NCBI GenBank assembly: GCA_049999725.1
Contig: JBNGIS010011298.1
Span: forward strand, 1 to 34,074
Reading direction: 5' to 3'
Source of the DNA: Haplomitrium mnioides
Taxonomy: Eukaryota; Marchantiophyta; Haplomitriopsida; Calobryales
DNA: 34,074 nt
Shown here: in pieces, positions 1 to 12,300 of the stretch
Position numbering within the stretch: the stretch's first letter is position 1
Layout of the letters: each line of letters starts with the position of its first letter
Made by a program: the position numbers and the translations under genes
The notes under the pieces: model-generated
The model's database searches: none
Seen by the model: the letters and a program-made list of their open reading frames with translations, nothing else
What the model was told of the DNA's origin: nothing

Positions 1-35
1 GAAGTACACTATTGAATATTCGTTTGTGGAATGTA

Positions 36-203
36 GAGGCTAGTTCCCTACTTTCCGTTTTGTGGAATTGAACCATACTCTTTTAAAAATTTCATTTCGT
101 GAAATTGTTATGGAATCCGGAGGCTAGTTCACTACTTTCCCTTTTGTGGAATTGAGCCATACTCTTTTAAGAATTTCATTTTCATGAAATTGGCTAAGAC
201 TGT
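36..203. repeat. 84-bp tandem duplication
   Basis: Two adjacent copies, starting at 36 and 120, share the words gaggctagtt, tttgtggaattga and ccatactcttttaa in the same order, with scattered substitutions. No reading frame or known element was recognised. It lies downstream of the acetyltransferase gene, beyond its probable 3' UTR. Confidence 0.8.
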
Positions 204-216
204 CTAACCACTAAGC

Positions 217-318
217 AAGCTTGGTGGATTGCGTGACAGCCAAGCAAGCTTGCTAAATCATCAAGACAAGCTTGGTGGATTGTATGGCTGCCAAAGAAGC
301 TTGCTAACTCGTCAAGAC
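217..318. repeat. 51-bp tandem duplication
   Basis: Two copies, starting at 217 and 268, each begin with aagcttggtggattg and end with a gcttgct...tcaagac segment. Flanking sequence keeps fragments of the same words (gctaagactgtct before, tcaagactgtcaag after), so the array was probably once longer. Confidence 0.8.
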
Positions 319-415
319 TGTCAAGATTGTGAAGCATTATAATCATTGGTTGAAAAGGTTAAATGCTCAACTTGAAATCAATGGCAAATGACATAAAAAA
401 CGAACACTCAATGCA

Positions 416-530
416 TGATAACAAATGCTAAAGCGGATGCTTGATAACAAATGCTCAAAGTCAAAAGTCAGAAGTAAAACACAAAGCTTGATAACAAATG
501 ATCTAAGGTAGATGCTTGATAACAAATGCT
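416..530. repeat. Four spaced copies of a tgataacaaatg motif
   Basis: The 12-mer tgataacaaatg occurs four times at roughly 417, 442, 489 and 516, usually preceded by atgct or agct. Spacing is irregular, so this is a decayed tandem array rather than a clean satellite. From 530 to the acetyltransferase stop codon near 928 I see no gene or repeat; this stretch may hold its 3' UTR. Confidence 0.7.
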
Positions 531-927
531 AAGTAGTAGTTTCTCCTTATGCTCTATAGACTACTCCAAAAAGTCATTGCTAGCAAAGAAATCGATTTGT
601 TGCAGCAAAAATGAGCAAGAATCATAGTAGCAAGAATCATTGTTAGAAGGACTTGGATGTTGGATAGCATTTGATGGCTCTTGGAAGATCATCACTTCAG
701 ATTGCATTTGATGAAAAGGGCAAACCTATGAGGAAATACCGAAGGGTTCATGTTAAACCGCATTAACGTAGCTTCGTCACCAATTAGTAAACACCTCCTA
801 ATAATTGGCTTAACACAAGGACGGAGTAAATTTTAAATCCAAAGAAGTTACCAAGTTACTCAAATTCATGTTGATCATTATTTACATCCAAAGAGTGGAG
901 GCCATGCGCATCCATTCGTTCTTCGTC

Positions 928-1384
928 TCATCTACTTTTACATTCCAGACTCAGATGACCAATTTCGTACTGCAGTTTATCCGTGTTTGCCACGAATTCC
1001 TCCTCTGTGAGCAATCCATCGTGATCGGAATCCTGGACGCGGTCCACACATTGTTAAATCCAGGGCATACCTTTGCTTGCACACCATCAGAAGAGAAGAA
1101 GTCCAGCAGCCTGCTATTGTGGAGGTGACACACCCACGGTACAGATATGGCAAAGAAATTACCATTTTGAAAAATATTTCAGTTGCCTCGCACTTTGTTA
1201 TTGCCACATTGAAGTCCTTTTGAAGCTTTGCGTAGAACTCTAAAGGTCCCAAGAACCCTGCCTTGGAGTACTCTAATTTCCGAAATGGGCACAGCGACTT
1301 GCTACGTTTCGTGAATACTTCCACCAATTTGCAACTCGAGTCCATTACAGATGCTGGATTATCTTCCTTCGTTCTACCAATAAC
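928..1384 (-). other. EF-hand pair encoded by exons 4-5 of the acetyltransferase
   Basis: Exon 4 ends in KCEATEIFFKM, a typical E-helix, and exon 5 opens with the loop D-S-D-H-D-G-L-L-T-E-E-E, which has acidic residues at loop positions 1, 3, 5 and 12 and glycine at 6, followed by the F-helix FVANTDKLQYEIG. The preceding loop in exon 4 (E-Y-S-K-A-G-F-L-G-P-L-E) keeps G6, a hydrophobic at 8 and E12 but lacks most calcium ligands. EF-hands come in pairs, so one binding and one structural hand is the natural reading. Confidence 0.75.
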
Positions 1385-2672
1385 CTGCGAATGTCAAGAG
1401 AAACAAAGTCTAAAATGAGCACATTTTGCCGTGCCACAAGTTCCTTCAGAAGATTGAATCAAAGAACTCAAGAGCAGTCGTGGTAGGAAACTTGCCTTTG
1501 CAGGGCATCCCACAGCTGTAGCTAGCGGTGGAATATTGCTGAGAACAAGAGCTGCAGCTCCAATCTTGGCACAATCACCAACTTTAATGTTTCCTAGAAT
1601 GCTTGCACCGGCACCAACCAAAACCTACATTCTCCACAGTACAGGCCCAACAGTAAGAAGCCTCAGAATTGTGCGTGGCTCCAAATCTGCCTTTTCCACA
1701 CAGAAAAAACCAAAGTTCATGGAGCTCAATCCCATACGTTGGCCCCGAGCTTTGGATGTCGATCGCCTTGCTGTTTGCCGGTACCACCAAGGGTCACACC
1801 ATGTAGGAGCGTGCAACCATCTCCAACGTGTGCAGTTTCTCCAATGACCACGCCAGTTCCATGGTCGAAAAAAATTCCCCATCCAATTTGTGCAGCGGGA
1901 TGAATGTCGAGCCCAAAAACCTCTGATACTCTACTCTGAAGAAGACTTGCAAGGGACTTATTACCTCTCCTCCATAGCCAATTGGCTGCTCGATACACTT
2001 GTAAACCTTGAAATCCTTTGTAATGCAGCAGCGCATGAGCAAGACTGGGGCATGCAGGATCCCGATCCTTTCGCCCCAAACATCAAGTGAGCTCAAATCA
2101 GTGACAGCATTTCACAGCTAATCAGTTCGACTACTAAATGCTGTGAAAAGTCTGGACTGTCGACTTTGGGACCATATAACTCATCGTGCCAGATTTCCTG
2201 AATTTACCAGTTCCTCATTCAAGTACACTATCATGACCAGAAAACGCGCTATTATTGTGCGATGCGGTTTTCGGTTAACACGACACGCACATAGATGACA
2301 AAAAGTAAAGCAGAGGTGCCCAACCTTAATCACCCATAAGTCCTTTCTGATGAGAAGACGTATGCACTCTCCTGTAGACGAGGTGCCTTCCATGAAAACT
2401 GTCAAAAGCATGCTCTTCCATTGCTCGGCCGGGGATCCCATCCAGCTAAGTTTTCCAGCAAGGAGGCCTGCCAAAGCTTCTTCCAAACTGCTCCACTGGA
2501 GAATGCTTTTCTCTAGGAAATTCGGAAGCAGTGCCGAACCGAGAGGATCCAGATCTCCTGAATCTTCCTTCGCCATAGCTTCCACCTCGCTCCGTAGTAT
2601 CTTCCAGACGACATCTTCGCTACCAGTAACATCGGGAATCAAGGACATGTCCTCCACCACATGTGGCGCCAT
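928..2672 (-). CDS. Serine acetyltransferase with C-terminal EF-hand pair (5 exons)
   Basis: Makes O-acetylserine from serine and acetyl-CoA, the committed step to cysteine. Coding exons on the minus strand: 2672-2325, 2067-1738, 1624-1496, 1384-1163 and 1032-928, all joined in phase 0, giving 377 residues. Exon 1 holds the helical N-terminal domain (VVWKILRSEVEAMAKED). Exon 2 has the family signatures RDPACPSLAHALLHYKGF, SRVSEVFGLDIHPAAQIG, DHGTGVVIGET and GGTGKQQGDRHPKLG. Exon 3 continues the left-handed beta-helix (VGAGASILGN) to TAVGCPAK. Exons 4 and 5 read VIGRTKEDNPASVMD, then a degenerate EF loop (EYSKAGFLGPLE) and a canonical one (DSDHDGLLTEEE). Intron 3 is GC-AG. The ATG at 2672 lies two bases after a good acceptor (tttgtag), so an upstream non-coding or transit-peptide exon is likely. 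No obvious transit peptide is visible. The fused tail is inferred from splice and phase agreement and needs transcript support. Confidence 0.88.
1385..1495 (-). other. GC-AG intron of the serine acetyltransferase gene
   Basis: The donor reads AAAG|GCAAGT and the acceptor ttcgcag|GTTATT. AG|GCAAGT is the known consensus of the rare GC-AG intron class. Splicing here joins TAVGCPAK to VIGRTKED in phase 0, which restores the family's normal C-terminal segment. Retention would instead add about 34 unrelated residues ending at a stop near 1394, deleting the EF-hands. Confidence 0.75.
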
Positions 2673-3383
2673 ACCTACAAAATGAGGGAATCTATGAGCA
2701 TTTCTACTTGGATTCCGTGCTGTCATGCATATCTCTTCAGTCTGCGCTCTCATAATGCGGAAATGATGAAAATGGGAGGAAAACATGTTACACCCAAACA
2801 AAACGGTGACACGTGCTCAATATTCCCCATTTCGAAGCTCAGATCACCTGAACAAAATCAATTCAGTGGCGAGTGTAACCCACCCCTACCAGGAAACTCT
2901 CGAAGTCGCGCACTCAATGGAGCTCTCCAAGCTATCCACCTCCATTAACCTGGAAGAATAAGGGTCGTGGAAACCCAATTACTGTCGCGATCCACCCGAT
3001 TGGTTGTTACCAACCTGGAATATTGCTGTCTGCTTTAGGGCTTTTTTGGAGGGTTTGACTGGCTCGCCATTGAAGGTGGTTGTATTTCCCGAAGAGATGG
3101 GAACAAGAATTTTATTCTATTCTGTTCTCTTACATACTTCTCCTTGACAAGTTTTTGGGGAATTGTTACTTAGTATTAGTAGAACTGCAGATTGCGTTCC
3201 TTTCTGGTTACGGTCCGTTTAGAGACCCTTTGTCGTAGCTTGTGGTTCTGGAGTGCCGAGGCACTGGCTCAAATGCCTGTGATTTCTTCTCTTGTTCCTT
3301 TTGCGTAGGCGCAGCTTCTTGTCCTTTTCTGGATTGGGACTTACAGGGAAGAAATTTTTGTGGTGCGTGTTGAGAATTTAACC
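2673..3383. promoter_or_regulatory. Divergent promoter region between acetyltransferase and Cactin
   Basis: The two start codons lie head to head about 710 bp apart with no open frame of substance between them. Pyrimidine-rich patches occur upstream of the Cactin ATG (for example tattctattctgttctctt at 3116-3134 and tttcttctcttgttcc near 3282), as in TATA-less plant core promoters; I see no convincing TATA box at the usual distance. The acetyltransferase side probably includes a 5' UTR intron ending at 2673. Shared regulation is possible but not shown by the sequence. Confidence 0.5.
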
Positions 3384-6300
3384 ATGTCTTCTCGACCGCA
3401 TGGTCACAGCGAGGTTCGGAAAAAGAGTAGTAAGCCAGCAGTCGACGAAGGTGAAGCTCGGCGAAAGAGGGAGGTCACCATGGTACAGTAATAAAATTGT
3501 GAAAAAAAGAAGAAGAAAAGTGGCGCAGAACTAGCGTAGCTAGATAGATGGGAAGCTTTTAGTTCCCTGGTCGTGTGTTTGTTACAACTGAATTGGACGT
3601 TTTGCTGATTTTGTAGCTTGAGGTTTCCTTGATCCCTGTGAAGCTTTTTAGATCTTCGCTTGGGTGCCATGTTCTGTTAGATGAGCCTTTTTTCTTGTTT
3701 TGTGACTACTGGTCGAGTTTATGGTTCAGGTCTATTTGTTGAATGTGTGCCATGTATGTAGCAGGCTTTGAAAGTTGCGAAAAGGTTGAAAACCCACACT
3801 GTCTCAGGCTACACCAATGACAGCAATCCATTTGGAGATTCCAATCTTACTGAAAAGTAAGTTTTAGGATCTGTAATCAAATTCTGATCGCTAAAAACTG
3901 TCAAATTTAAAATAATCTCATGAAAGATGTCTTGGAAAGTGTGCCATTTTATACTTTTTTTTGGATAAGTTCTTTTTGTGTGTAGCATTTAGTGCCTTCT
4001 TGCTTTGTGTCTCTTACTGTGTTTCTAGATGTGTTTGCTTGTTCCTAATGGTCAGCTGGCTCTGAGTGGGCCACACTTGCTTATGTATAGACACTTGTAA
4101 GGATAGCTATGAGTTGGTTGCCTTTAAAAAAAAACTATTACTATCTGTTTATAGTTTTATAGATAAAGAAAGGTACACAAACCTAAGTATTATGGTATGT
4201 TTTGATTCTTGGTGGAGTGCTAGGCATCATCATGACTGGGTTTTCCCATTACTTCCGGAAAGTGGCAGACACTCAGTATGAAGATTGATCACGACTTGCT
4301 GTCGGGAACTGACAAAACCAGCAGGAAGTTGTGGCAGCTTGTCACTGCTACACATGATGAGGCTGAATAGTCTGAAACTTTGTGTCTGGCACCACGGAGT
4401 GAAGGCTGCACTCTATATGTGCACAGTTGTGATGTGTGTAGGTTTTTCCTAGACTATTGCAGCTTCCATTTAATTGTTTTTGTTGTTAGTTTTACTCTCC
4501 ACAACTTCATAACTATATTATGGTATGTTTGGTTGTTAAATGATTGGATCAAGGGACATTAGTTCTTCATTGGCATGACTGATGGGTCTTTGGGAAATTA
4601 CTGATGTCTTGTCCACAGTACTCCTGGACTGTCAAGTACACTTCATTGGTTAAACCTGCCCCTTCTCAACAGATACAACCTTTCCTTGTTAGCAGCATGT
4701 CTCTTCGGCTCATGTTCATCCTTGCTTAACTGAGGTCTAGCTTCCACCGTCTACACTGTGAAGCAGCCAAGTGGTTCAAGGTCAACAAGAAGGTGCTCAC
4801 AGAGAAATTGGTCTGCCTTCAAGGTGATCTGCAAGTCCCTGAGGACAGACCTTGGGCAGTTGAAGCTTTCCTTAGCTACCTGTATCAGGGCTGGCTTGCT
4901 CTCTTCTTCCAGGAACTTATATTACTATGCTCCTGTGCACACGCACAGGCTCAAGGCACTTGATGGCTATGTGAATCTGCAAATGTAGTTGGTTTTGATT
5001 TCAGTTAGGGAGTTGGAGTTAGTGTTTGAGCATATTGTTTTTGTTTCTGGTTGGCTGGGCTCCTCCCAGCCATCTTATTTCTTCTTTTTGGTATTCAGTT
5101 TTTATTGTGTATTGCTACTTTGGCCGCACCTTGCGTGTCCCTGTTGCCTTCAGGTTGGTTTGGAACTTAAATCAGTCTTTTCTATTCATGTTGTTTTAGT
5201 ATTGTTAACATTCTTAATCTTGAGGTTGGTACTTCCGGACTTCCATCTTGTCTGTAAGTCTGGAATTTCTCAATACTTGTAATGATATTGATTACTAATT
5301 GGATGGATACTGTGAACCAGGTTTGTTTGGAGGAAAAAAATAGAACGAGATTTAACGAATGGTCTAGATCCTCGAGAGCTTTCTTTGAAAGCAGAAAAGA
5401 GGCGTCAGAAGGAGCGAATGGTATGTTGTATTGTTTTTTTTTTCAAATGAGAAAAATGTATCCATCGTTCTGAGCAACTAATGGTCAACAAAACCTAAGT
5501 GCATGATTGCCTTCTTCCAGCTTGACACTGAAGACAAGGACTTGCAAAAGTGGCATCTTTACCAGAAAAGAGTTTCACTCTTTTTTTGTCTCTACAGTAG
5601 GACTAAAATATCTGACAATTCATAAGAAAACTTTAACCCATGGACATGCATTGAATATACATGCCGGTGTTGTGCTAGTTGATGATATTTATTAAGTCAT
5701 AGTCATTGGATCATTTACTTGACCTGCTAGATTTGCTAGTCCTTCACAAAGGTTTACACGGAATCTTTTCCTAAGGTTCTAGATTTTATACAGAGATCAA
5801 CTCAGTATTCTTTGCTCATGGAGTAAAGGTAAAGATGAACTTTGTTCAGAACGTCCTCAATGTAGTTCGTAGTAGATCTTTTCTTTGTTGGTAACCCATA
5901 TGTTCCTAGAAATCCAACATGTACCTCAAGGAAATATCTCTATTAATAGACTAGACCTGTCTGAAGCCTGTCTTTATTGTAAATATTTTACTCGAATAGC
6001 CTGCTTTCAATGACATCATCCTTTAATCTTCTGCCCTATACTATTTTGATGGTTGTCATTGTACAGGCTGAAATTGAAAAAGTTAAGAAGCGCAGAGAAG
6101 AAAGAGCTATTGAAAAAGCCCAGCATGAGGAGGAAATGGTAATTTTTGATTTACGAGTTATGACTCTGGTGCTTCTATGCAAAGTGCATCTAGGGCAAGC
6201 TATCTTGTCATTACTGGTAGTCACATTATGAAGATTTTTGTTGACTTCTGGATCAGGCAATGCTTGCAAGGGAGAGAGCAAGAGCAGAGTTTCAAGATTG

Positions 6301-9300
6301 GGAGAAAAAGGAAGAAGAGGTAAATTAGTTAAGCATTATGCCTATCCTATGCAATGTAGAAAAAGTCAGTCTTTGTGTTTTGATGCTCTGTTTGCACGGT
6401 CGATCTCATTTGTGAGTTAAACTCTTTGAAACTTGAATTCCAGTCGCCCACTTTGTTGGTGTTGCATTCTGCAGTTCCATTTTGAGCAGAGTAAGGTTCG
6501 CTCTGAGATTCGGCTGCGAGAGGGCCGTGCAAAACCAATTGATGTGCTCTGGAAGAACTTAAATTTGTCAGATGATTTTGACATTGAAATAAATGAACCG
6601 TACAAAATTTACAAGGTATAGTTTTAATTTGCAAGTTATGTCTTTCCAAATAATCTTATGCCTTTTATTGAGTAAATGCCACAACTTTAAATGTTAGCAG
6701 GGCATTTGTTGTGTATAAGTCATCTCAATTTGTACGTGATTTTAAAGTTCTTTTTAAATGCAACAGTTTGCAAGTTGTCTAGCAATAAATGGACATATAA
6801 ATGCCATATAATCAAACCTTTGAATGCCATATAATCAATTTTATTGGTGCAGGGCCTTACAGTAAAAGAGATGGAAGAGCTTCGTCTGGACCTCAAAATG
6901 CATTTGGAGCTTGATCGAGCTACACCTACACATATCAAGTTTTGGGAGGTTTGTTTACTCCCTCACCCAGTTTATGTACTGTTGTGTGCTCACATAGTAA
7001 TCTCTTACACCTTTTATGGCAGCTCCACATGCTACCCCTGGGATAAAAAGGTCGATGATCTCATTGAGTAATCTGAGCCATAAGGTTACTCATGCAGGTT
7101 AAAACAGGGATGCCAGAGGAGAAAGTGAATTAAATGCTCAACACTATCCACACCTGAATCTGTAGGTTCTGTCCCTTATTCAACTTTGGCTGTACCATTA
7201 TTATTGGGAATTATAGGGATGGTGGGTTCGGTGGTGTAGTCAAGAGAGGCATTGTGAGAGGTCAAAGGTGGTGTGAAGTAGAGAAAGGAAGTACAGCGGG
7301 GGGAGGAAGATTTGTATGGGGAAGTCAGGCAATGGATGACGATGTGGCACTTTCATCAAATGTAACATCCTTGCAATAGGTTGCATCTTTCTGCAATGCT
7401 AGACGTTTGTTGAAATCCAACAGGCTATCATATGATGCATGGGAGGGTTGAATCCATGAGAGGTCAAGGTGATCTGGGATTCAACACAGGATAAGTTCTC
7501 AAAAGAAATTGCAAACTGATGCTGATTGGCTTCAGGTTAATATTAGTTCCTGTTGAATTTCAAGGCAAGACTCGTCCTCACAAGAAACTGGAAGCTGAAG
7601 CAGGTCTGCTTCAGATAGAAATTCTTGCTGACCTTCAAAGCAGAGTTTGTTCTCAGTAGAAACTGATAGCTAGAACTGTTCTGCTTCAGATTGATGTTTT
7701 TGCTGAACTGAACAACAGAATTCGTTTTCACAAGAATCAGACGGTAAGAAATGTTGGTGCCCTTCTTTCGACGTGTGACAGGAAGGATGCTCAAGGAATA
7801 TTGTGTTGTCAATGACAGCTGATTCTTCTGTTGAAAAATCACACTTGGCAGAGCTCAGAGCCTCCTTGTCAACATGAAGTGCGTCAAAAGTGGATTTGTT
7901 TTCAACATGGAAAGAGAATGGAGGCTTGATCATTGTAGAATAGGCGCTGAGCCCATCACATATACCATTGTATGGCTGCCAAAATAATGTTTCATGATTA
8001 TGAAATGAATCTGCTGCTACAGGCCTGCCCGCAAAACCACAAGCTTCTTGTGTCTGCATTGGAGACCCCTTCTTACTTGGAGGCTGTCATGTACATATTG
8101 CGCCTGGACCTGCTGTCGGGAACTGACAAAACCAGCCGGAAGTTGTGGCAGCTTGTCACTGCTACACATGATGAGGCTGACTAGTCTGAAACTTTGTGTC
8201 TGGCACCACATTGTGAAGGCTGCACTCTATGTGTTGCGCAAATGTGATGTGTGTAGGTTTTTCCTAGACTATTGCAGCTTCCATGTATTTGTTGTTGTGG
8301 TTAGTTTTAATCTGCACAGCTTCAGAACTATATTGCGCCTGGTACCAGTTTGGATTCTTGGTGGAGTGCTAGGCATCATCATGACTGAGTTTTCCCGTTA
8401 CTTCCGGAAAGTGGCAGAAACTCAGTACGACAATTGATCACGACCTGCTGTCGGGAACTGACGAAACCAGCAGGAAGTTGTGGCAGCTTGTCACGGCTAC
8501 ACATGATGAGGCTGAATAGTCTGAAACTTTGTGTTGGACACCAGATAGTCAAGGCTGCACTCTATGTGCACAGTTGTGATGTGTGTAGGTTTTTCCTAGA
8601 CTATTGCAGCTTCCATTTATTTGTTTTTGTGGTTAGTTTTACTCTCCACAACTTCATAACTATATATATTGTGCCTGGTACCAGATGTCGCTTGGAGAAA
8701 GATGACCTTGAAGTGTTAACCCTTCCATCATGTGCTAAATGTGCAATAGTTGTAGACTTTTTTCACAAATGTGGCCAAGTCGCTGATGCCATGAATCAGT
8801 GGAGGAAGATAGTAATGTACTGTTGACAATAGTAGAGCAGTGAAGGATTTGTAGACTTGATAAAAATGACCCACTGTCAATTGTTTGATCCTGATGAATG
8901 AGTCAGAAAGAAGAGTCTTCCAAGAAGATCATAATGTTGCCTTCAGTCAACATCTTCACAGAAGTAAGATGTGTTGCCCAGCTGGAGTGTCCTTGACATT
9001 TTTAAGTAGCAAAGAAAAATGAGCGGTGCCATGAGAGAGGGAGAGAGAGACATCTCCCACTGCTGTAGCATACACTTTGTGATTTCCAATGCCAGAGATG
9101 GGAGTAGGCGGAATGGGGGACAAGTGACTGAAGAGGTTTTTGTTGCAGTTGATGTGGAGATTACAGCCCGAGTCCATAATCCCATGGTGTGAAAGAGATG
9201 TAGAAGAGCTAGAGGTTGCCATAAATAGATAGGCCGTGTTATCTACATCTGCTGGAGGATTTGGAGATATGAGTTCTGTGATGGGGAGAATGTGGCTGCT

Positions 9301-12300
9301 GATAATTTCTAAGTTTTCTTTTCTTGGGGCAGTTTGTGGCCATGTGATGTGGGTCACCACAGGCATAGCTCTATCTGCTGGTACCAGGGTGATTAGTGGA
9401 TAGAGCTTTGTCAGTGTGGCAAGGAATAGAAGCACTGGGGCATTGAGTGGCTGTGAGAATGGAAGAATCGCTTTGTGAGAGCTTTTGCATGCTTTTATCT
9501 TGGTGAAGATTGCAGAATAAAAACTGGAAAGTAGGGCTGCTGAGAATAAGCAAGATTGATCAGGCTGTCATAAGAAGCTGGGAGATTGCATGTGGCTGCA
9601 ACAACAAGATCCAGTTCAGCAAGAGGGTACCCCATGGATCCCAAATCAGTTGCAATTTACTGCACAAGGGTAAAATGTGTAGTAATGGAGTGACTGGGAT
9701 CCGTCATCATAGTATAGAGCTGCTTTTTCAAGTACATAGATGCAAGAGGCCCTTGTGCTTCACAGAATCCTGCAGAGCATCCCACATGCCTTTGGAGGTG
9801 GGTTGACCATGAAATACCTGTCGCCAGCATTTTTTTAAGTATCAAAAGGCCTGCCTTCCTGTCCTTGATATACCAATGTCTTTGCTTGAAGGTGCTGGAA
9901 TTGAATATCATCATTGTCAGCATCTGAGTCTTCTGGTTATCGAGAAGCTCCAGTGACAAAATCCAGTAAATCATGCTCCTCCAGGAGAATCTGCATTTGT
10001 GCTTCCCACACTTGCCAATTTGAGCCATTAAATTTTCCAATGAGTTCACTTTGAAAACCCACAGTTGGAGAAATTACCAAATTCTGGCCTATAACCTGTT
10101 CGAGAATTATACAGTAGAATAGTAACTTCCAATAAATCAATAACTTGTACCAAAAGGAAGGAATACAGATAAGTAGTTCAAGGACAAGAGCTTGGCTTCT
10201 TCACGCATGACTAAAGTATATATACAATTCCTAGAGTCTATCTTGATTGGCATCTCTCCTACCAATCGATTGGCATACTAATACAGACTCATATACCCCT
10301 GTATACATACATACACTGCTATATAGCATACATACACAATTATACATACACTACTATACATGTGTAGTCCCATACAGATGTATGTGATGCTCTAATTCCA
10401 ACAAAAGCATTGTGTTGGCCAGAAGCTCAAGAGATTGCGACATTTTGCTGTAGTCTCTGAATCCTTGTAGGACTAACGTAGATTTCTGGTTGAAATGTTT
10501 GGAACAGGCAATGATGGTAGTCTGTGACTGGGAAATTGTGGAAGCTCGAAAGCGTGATGCACTTGATCGAGCCCGTGTACGAGGTGAAGAGCCACCTCCA
10601 GAGCTTGTTGCAGAGGATATGGGTTTGCATGCAAGTGTGGATATCGATGTGAAGCAAATGCTACAAGGAAAAAGCTTCTATGAACTTGATGAAATGCAAG
10701 AACAAATCGAGAGTCAAATGCGTTCAGGCACAGCCAAAGTTGTGGAATATTGGGAAGCTGTCTTGAGGCGTCTCCATATTTTTAAGGCTAAGGTGTGTTT
10801 TTCTCCAACCACGTGGATTACAGGGATGGGGCTTATCTCTTTGTAACTCTCCCAATTCATTTACTGCACAATTCTCTCTGACTGCCAGTTTTCTGTCTCT
10901 TTGCTAATAAACTTTGTCAACTTACAGGCTCGGCTTAGGGAAATACATGCAGACTTGCTTCGGCAGCATCTGCAACGATTGCAGGATTCTGAAGAGCAGG
11001 AGCATAAGGTTGTTCATCCCATTGAAAAGCTAGATATACAGGCTGAACAACCAGAACAAGTTCTTGAAGGTAGTTGGCTGAATTGACAATTTCAAAATCT
11101 TGTATTGCTCATGTGATGCTCATTAGATGGTTGCCTGCCAATGACCAAGTTAGGTTCGCACTTTTAAAGGTGAGCTCAGAAGCCTGAACAATTATGGTGG
11201 TGTACAGAGGCAGGACCTCATTCTCCAGAGTTAGTTGGTGTGGAGGAGGGACCGAATGAGGCAGATGAAGAACCTGAGTCATTTTCTCCTGAACTTGTAC
11301 ATGATTATGAAGGTGATGAGGTTGTAGATCCTGAAGCAGACAAGGCAGAGCTGGTTAGTAATAGCAACACAGTTTTGGAATTCCTTGAAATATGTGTGTT
11401 TTGAACAAATTTGTTCTTTTTCACCTGAAGTGGTTTACAAAGCAGTAATGGTGCACATGGAATAAATCTCTTTTTTTGTGGGCAACAAAATTAACAAAGT
11501 ATTCAAAAGGAGTAGTGAAACAGAAGATCAAATCAATCAATCTCAACATTGTGAGGGTATCTGTTGGACAGGAGCAAAAGAGAGCAGAGGTATTGGAAGA
11601 ACAACAGCGCAGGTTGGAAGAGGCTGCCACTGGGTCACATGTTACAGATGAGGATAATGTAGAGCTAACAGGCCACGAGAGAGCGCTGGTTCTTAAAGCA
11701 ATGGGGGGAATGGAAGAAGGAGATGCTATTCTTGGGTCTGGTGCTGAAGTAAACCTTGAGTCACAGGTTTGTGTCCCTCTCAAGTTTCTCTGTATGGTAT
11801 TATTGGGTCTTACAAGACTGACTCTAAGATTTTTCATCCTCTACAGGTTTGTAAGCTCTTCTCAAGTTTCTGTGTTTGCTTTTATCGGATATTAAAAAAC
11901 TGACCCTGAACTCTCCATGTTCTACTCAGAGCATAGACCAAGCATCCATGATGGTGAAACTCTTGGAAGTTTGCTTGATAAGATCAAACTAAAGTGAAAT
12001 GCAACAGCATGACTGAATTTTCTTGTACTTCCAGAAAATTGGCGAAACAGATAAAAGGTCAAATAATGTTTTTCTCCAGTATTGGAGCATAGTATTGTGC
12101 ATGATCTGGTTGCTGTTGGGAGCTAATGAAACCAGCAGGGAGTTGTCAGTGTCAAACATGATGAGGCTGATTGGTCTGAAACTTTGTGACTGACACCACA
12201 TTGTGAAAATTCTATGGTGCAGTAGTTGTGATGCGTGTAGATTTTTCCTAGACTTTTACAACTTTTGTTTTGTTACCTTGATTTTTTTGTGGTTTGTTTG

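Larger units (their letters stand above)
6949..10507 (+). other. Cactin intron 7 (3.56 kb) carrying nested repeats
   Basis: Donor GGGAG|GTTTGT and acceptor GGAACAG|GCAATG bound this intron in phase 0. It contains a 75-bp repeat (about 7550-7735), a possible copia fragment (about 7290-7440), two tandem copies of the local repeat (8105-8685) and the copia LTR-gag-protease remnant (8950-10403). The other Cactin introns range from about 0.1 to 1.5 kb. Confidence 0.85.

Noticed and set aside
868-1128. Plus-strand 86-residue open frame
   Set aside because: Antisense to the EF-hand exon of the acetyltransferase; no recognisable domain.
1530-2948. Several plus-strand open frames of 60-110 residues
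   Set aside because: They lie opposite the acetyltransferase exons, whose minus-strand reading gives strong family motifs and clean splice sites.
4741-4990. Plus frame in Cactin intron 2 (KKVLTEKLVCLQGDLQVPED) faintly like a reductase segment
   Set aside because: One short stretch without further motifs or continuation; similarity is too weak to name.
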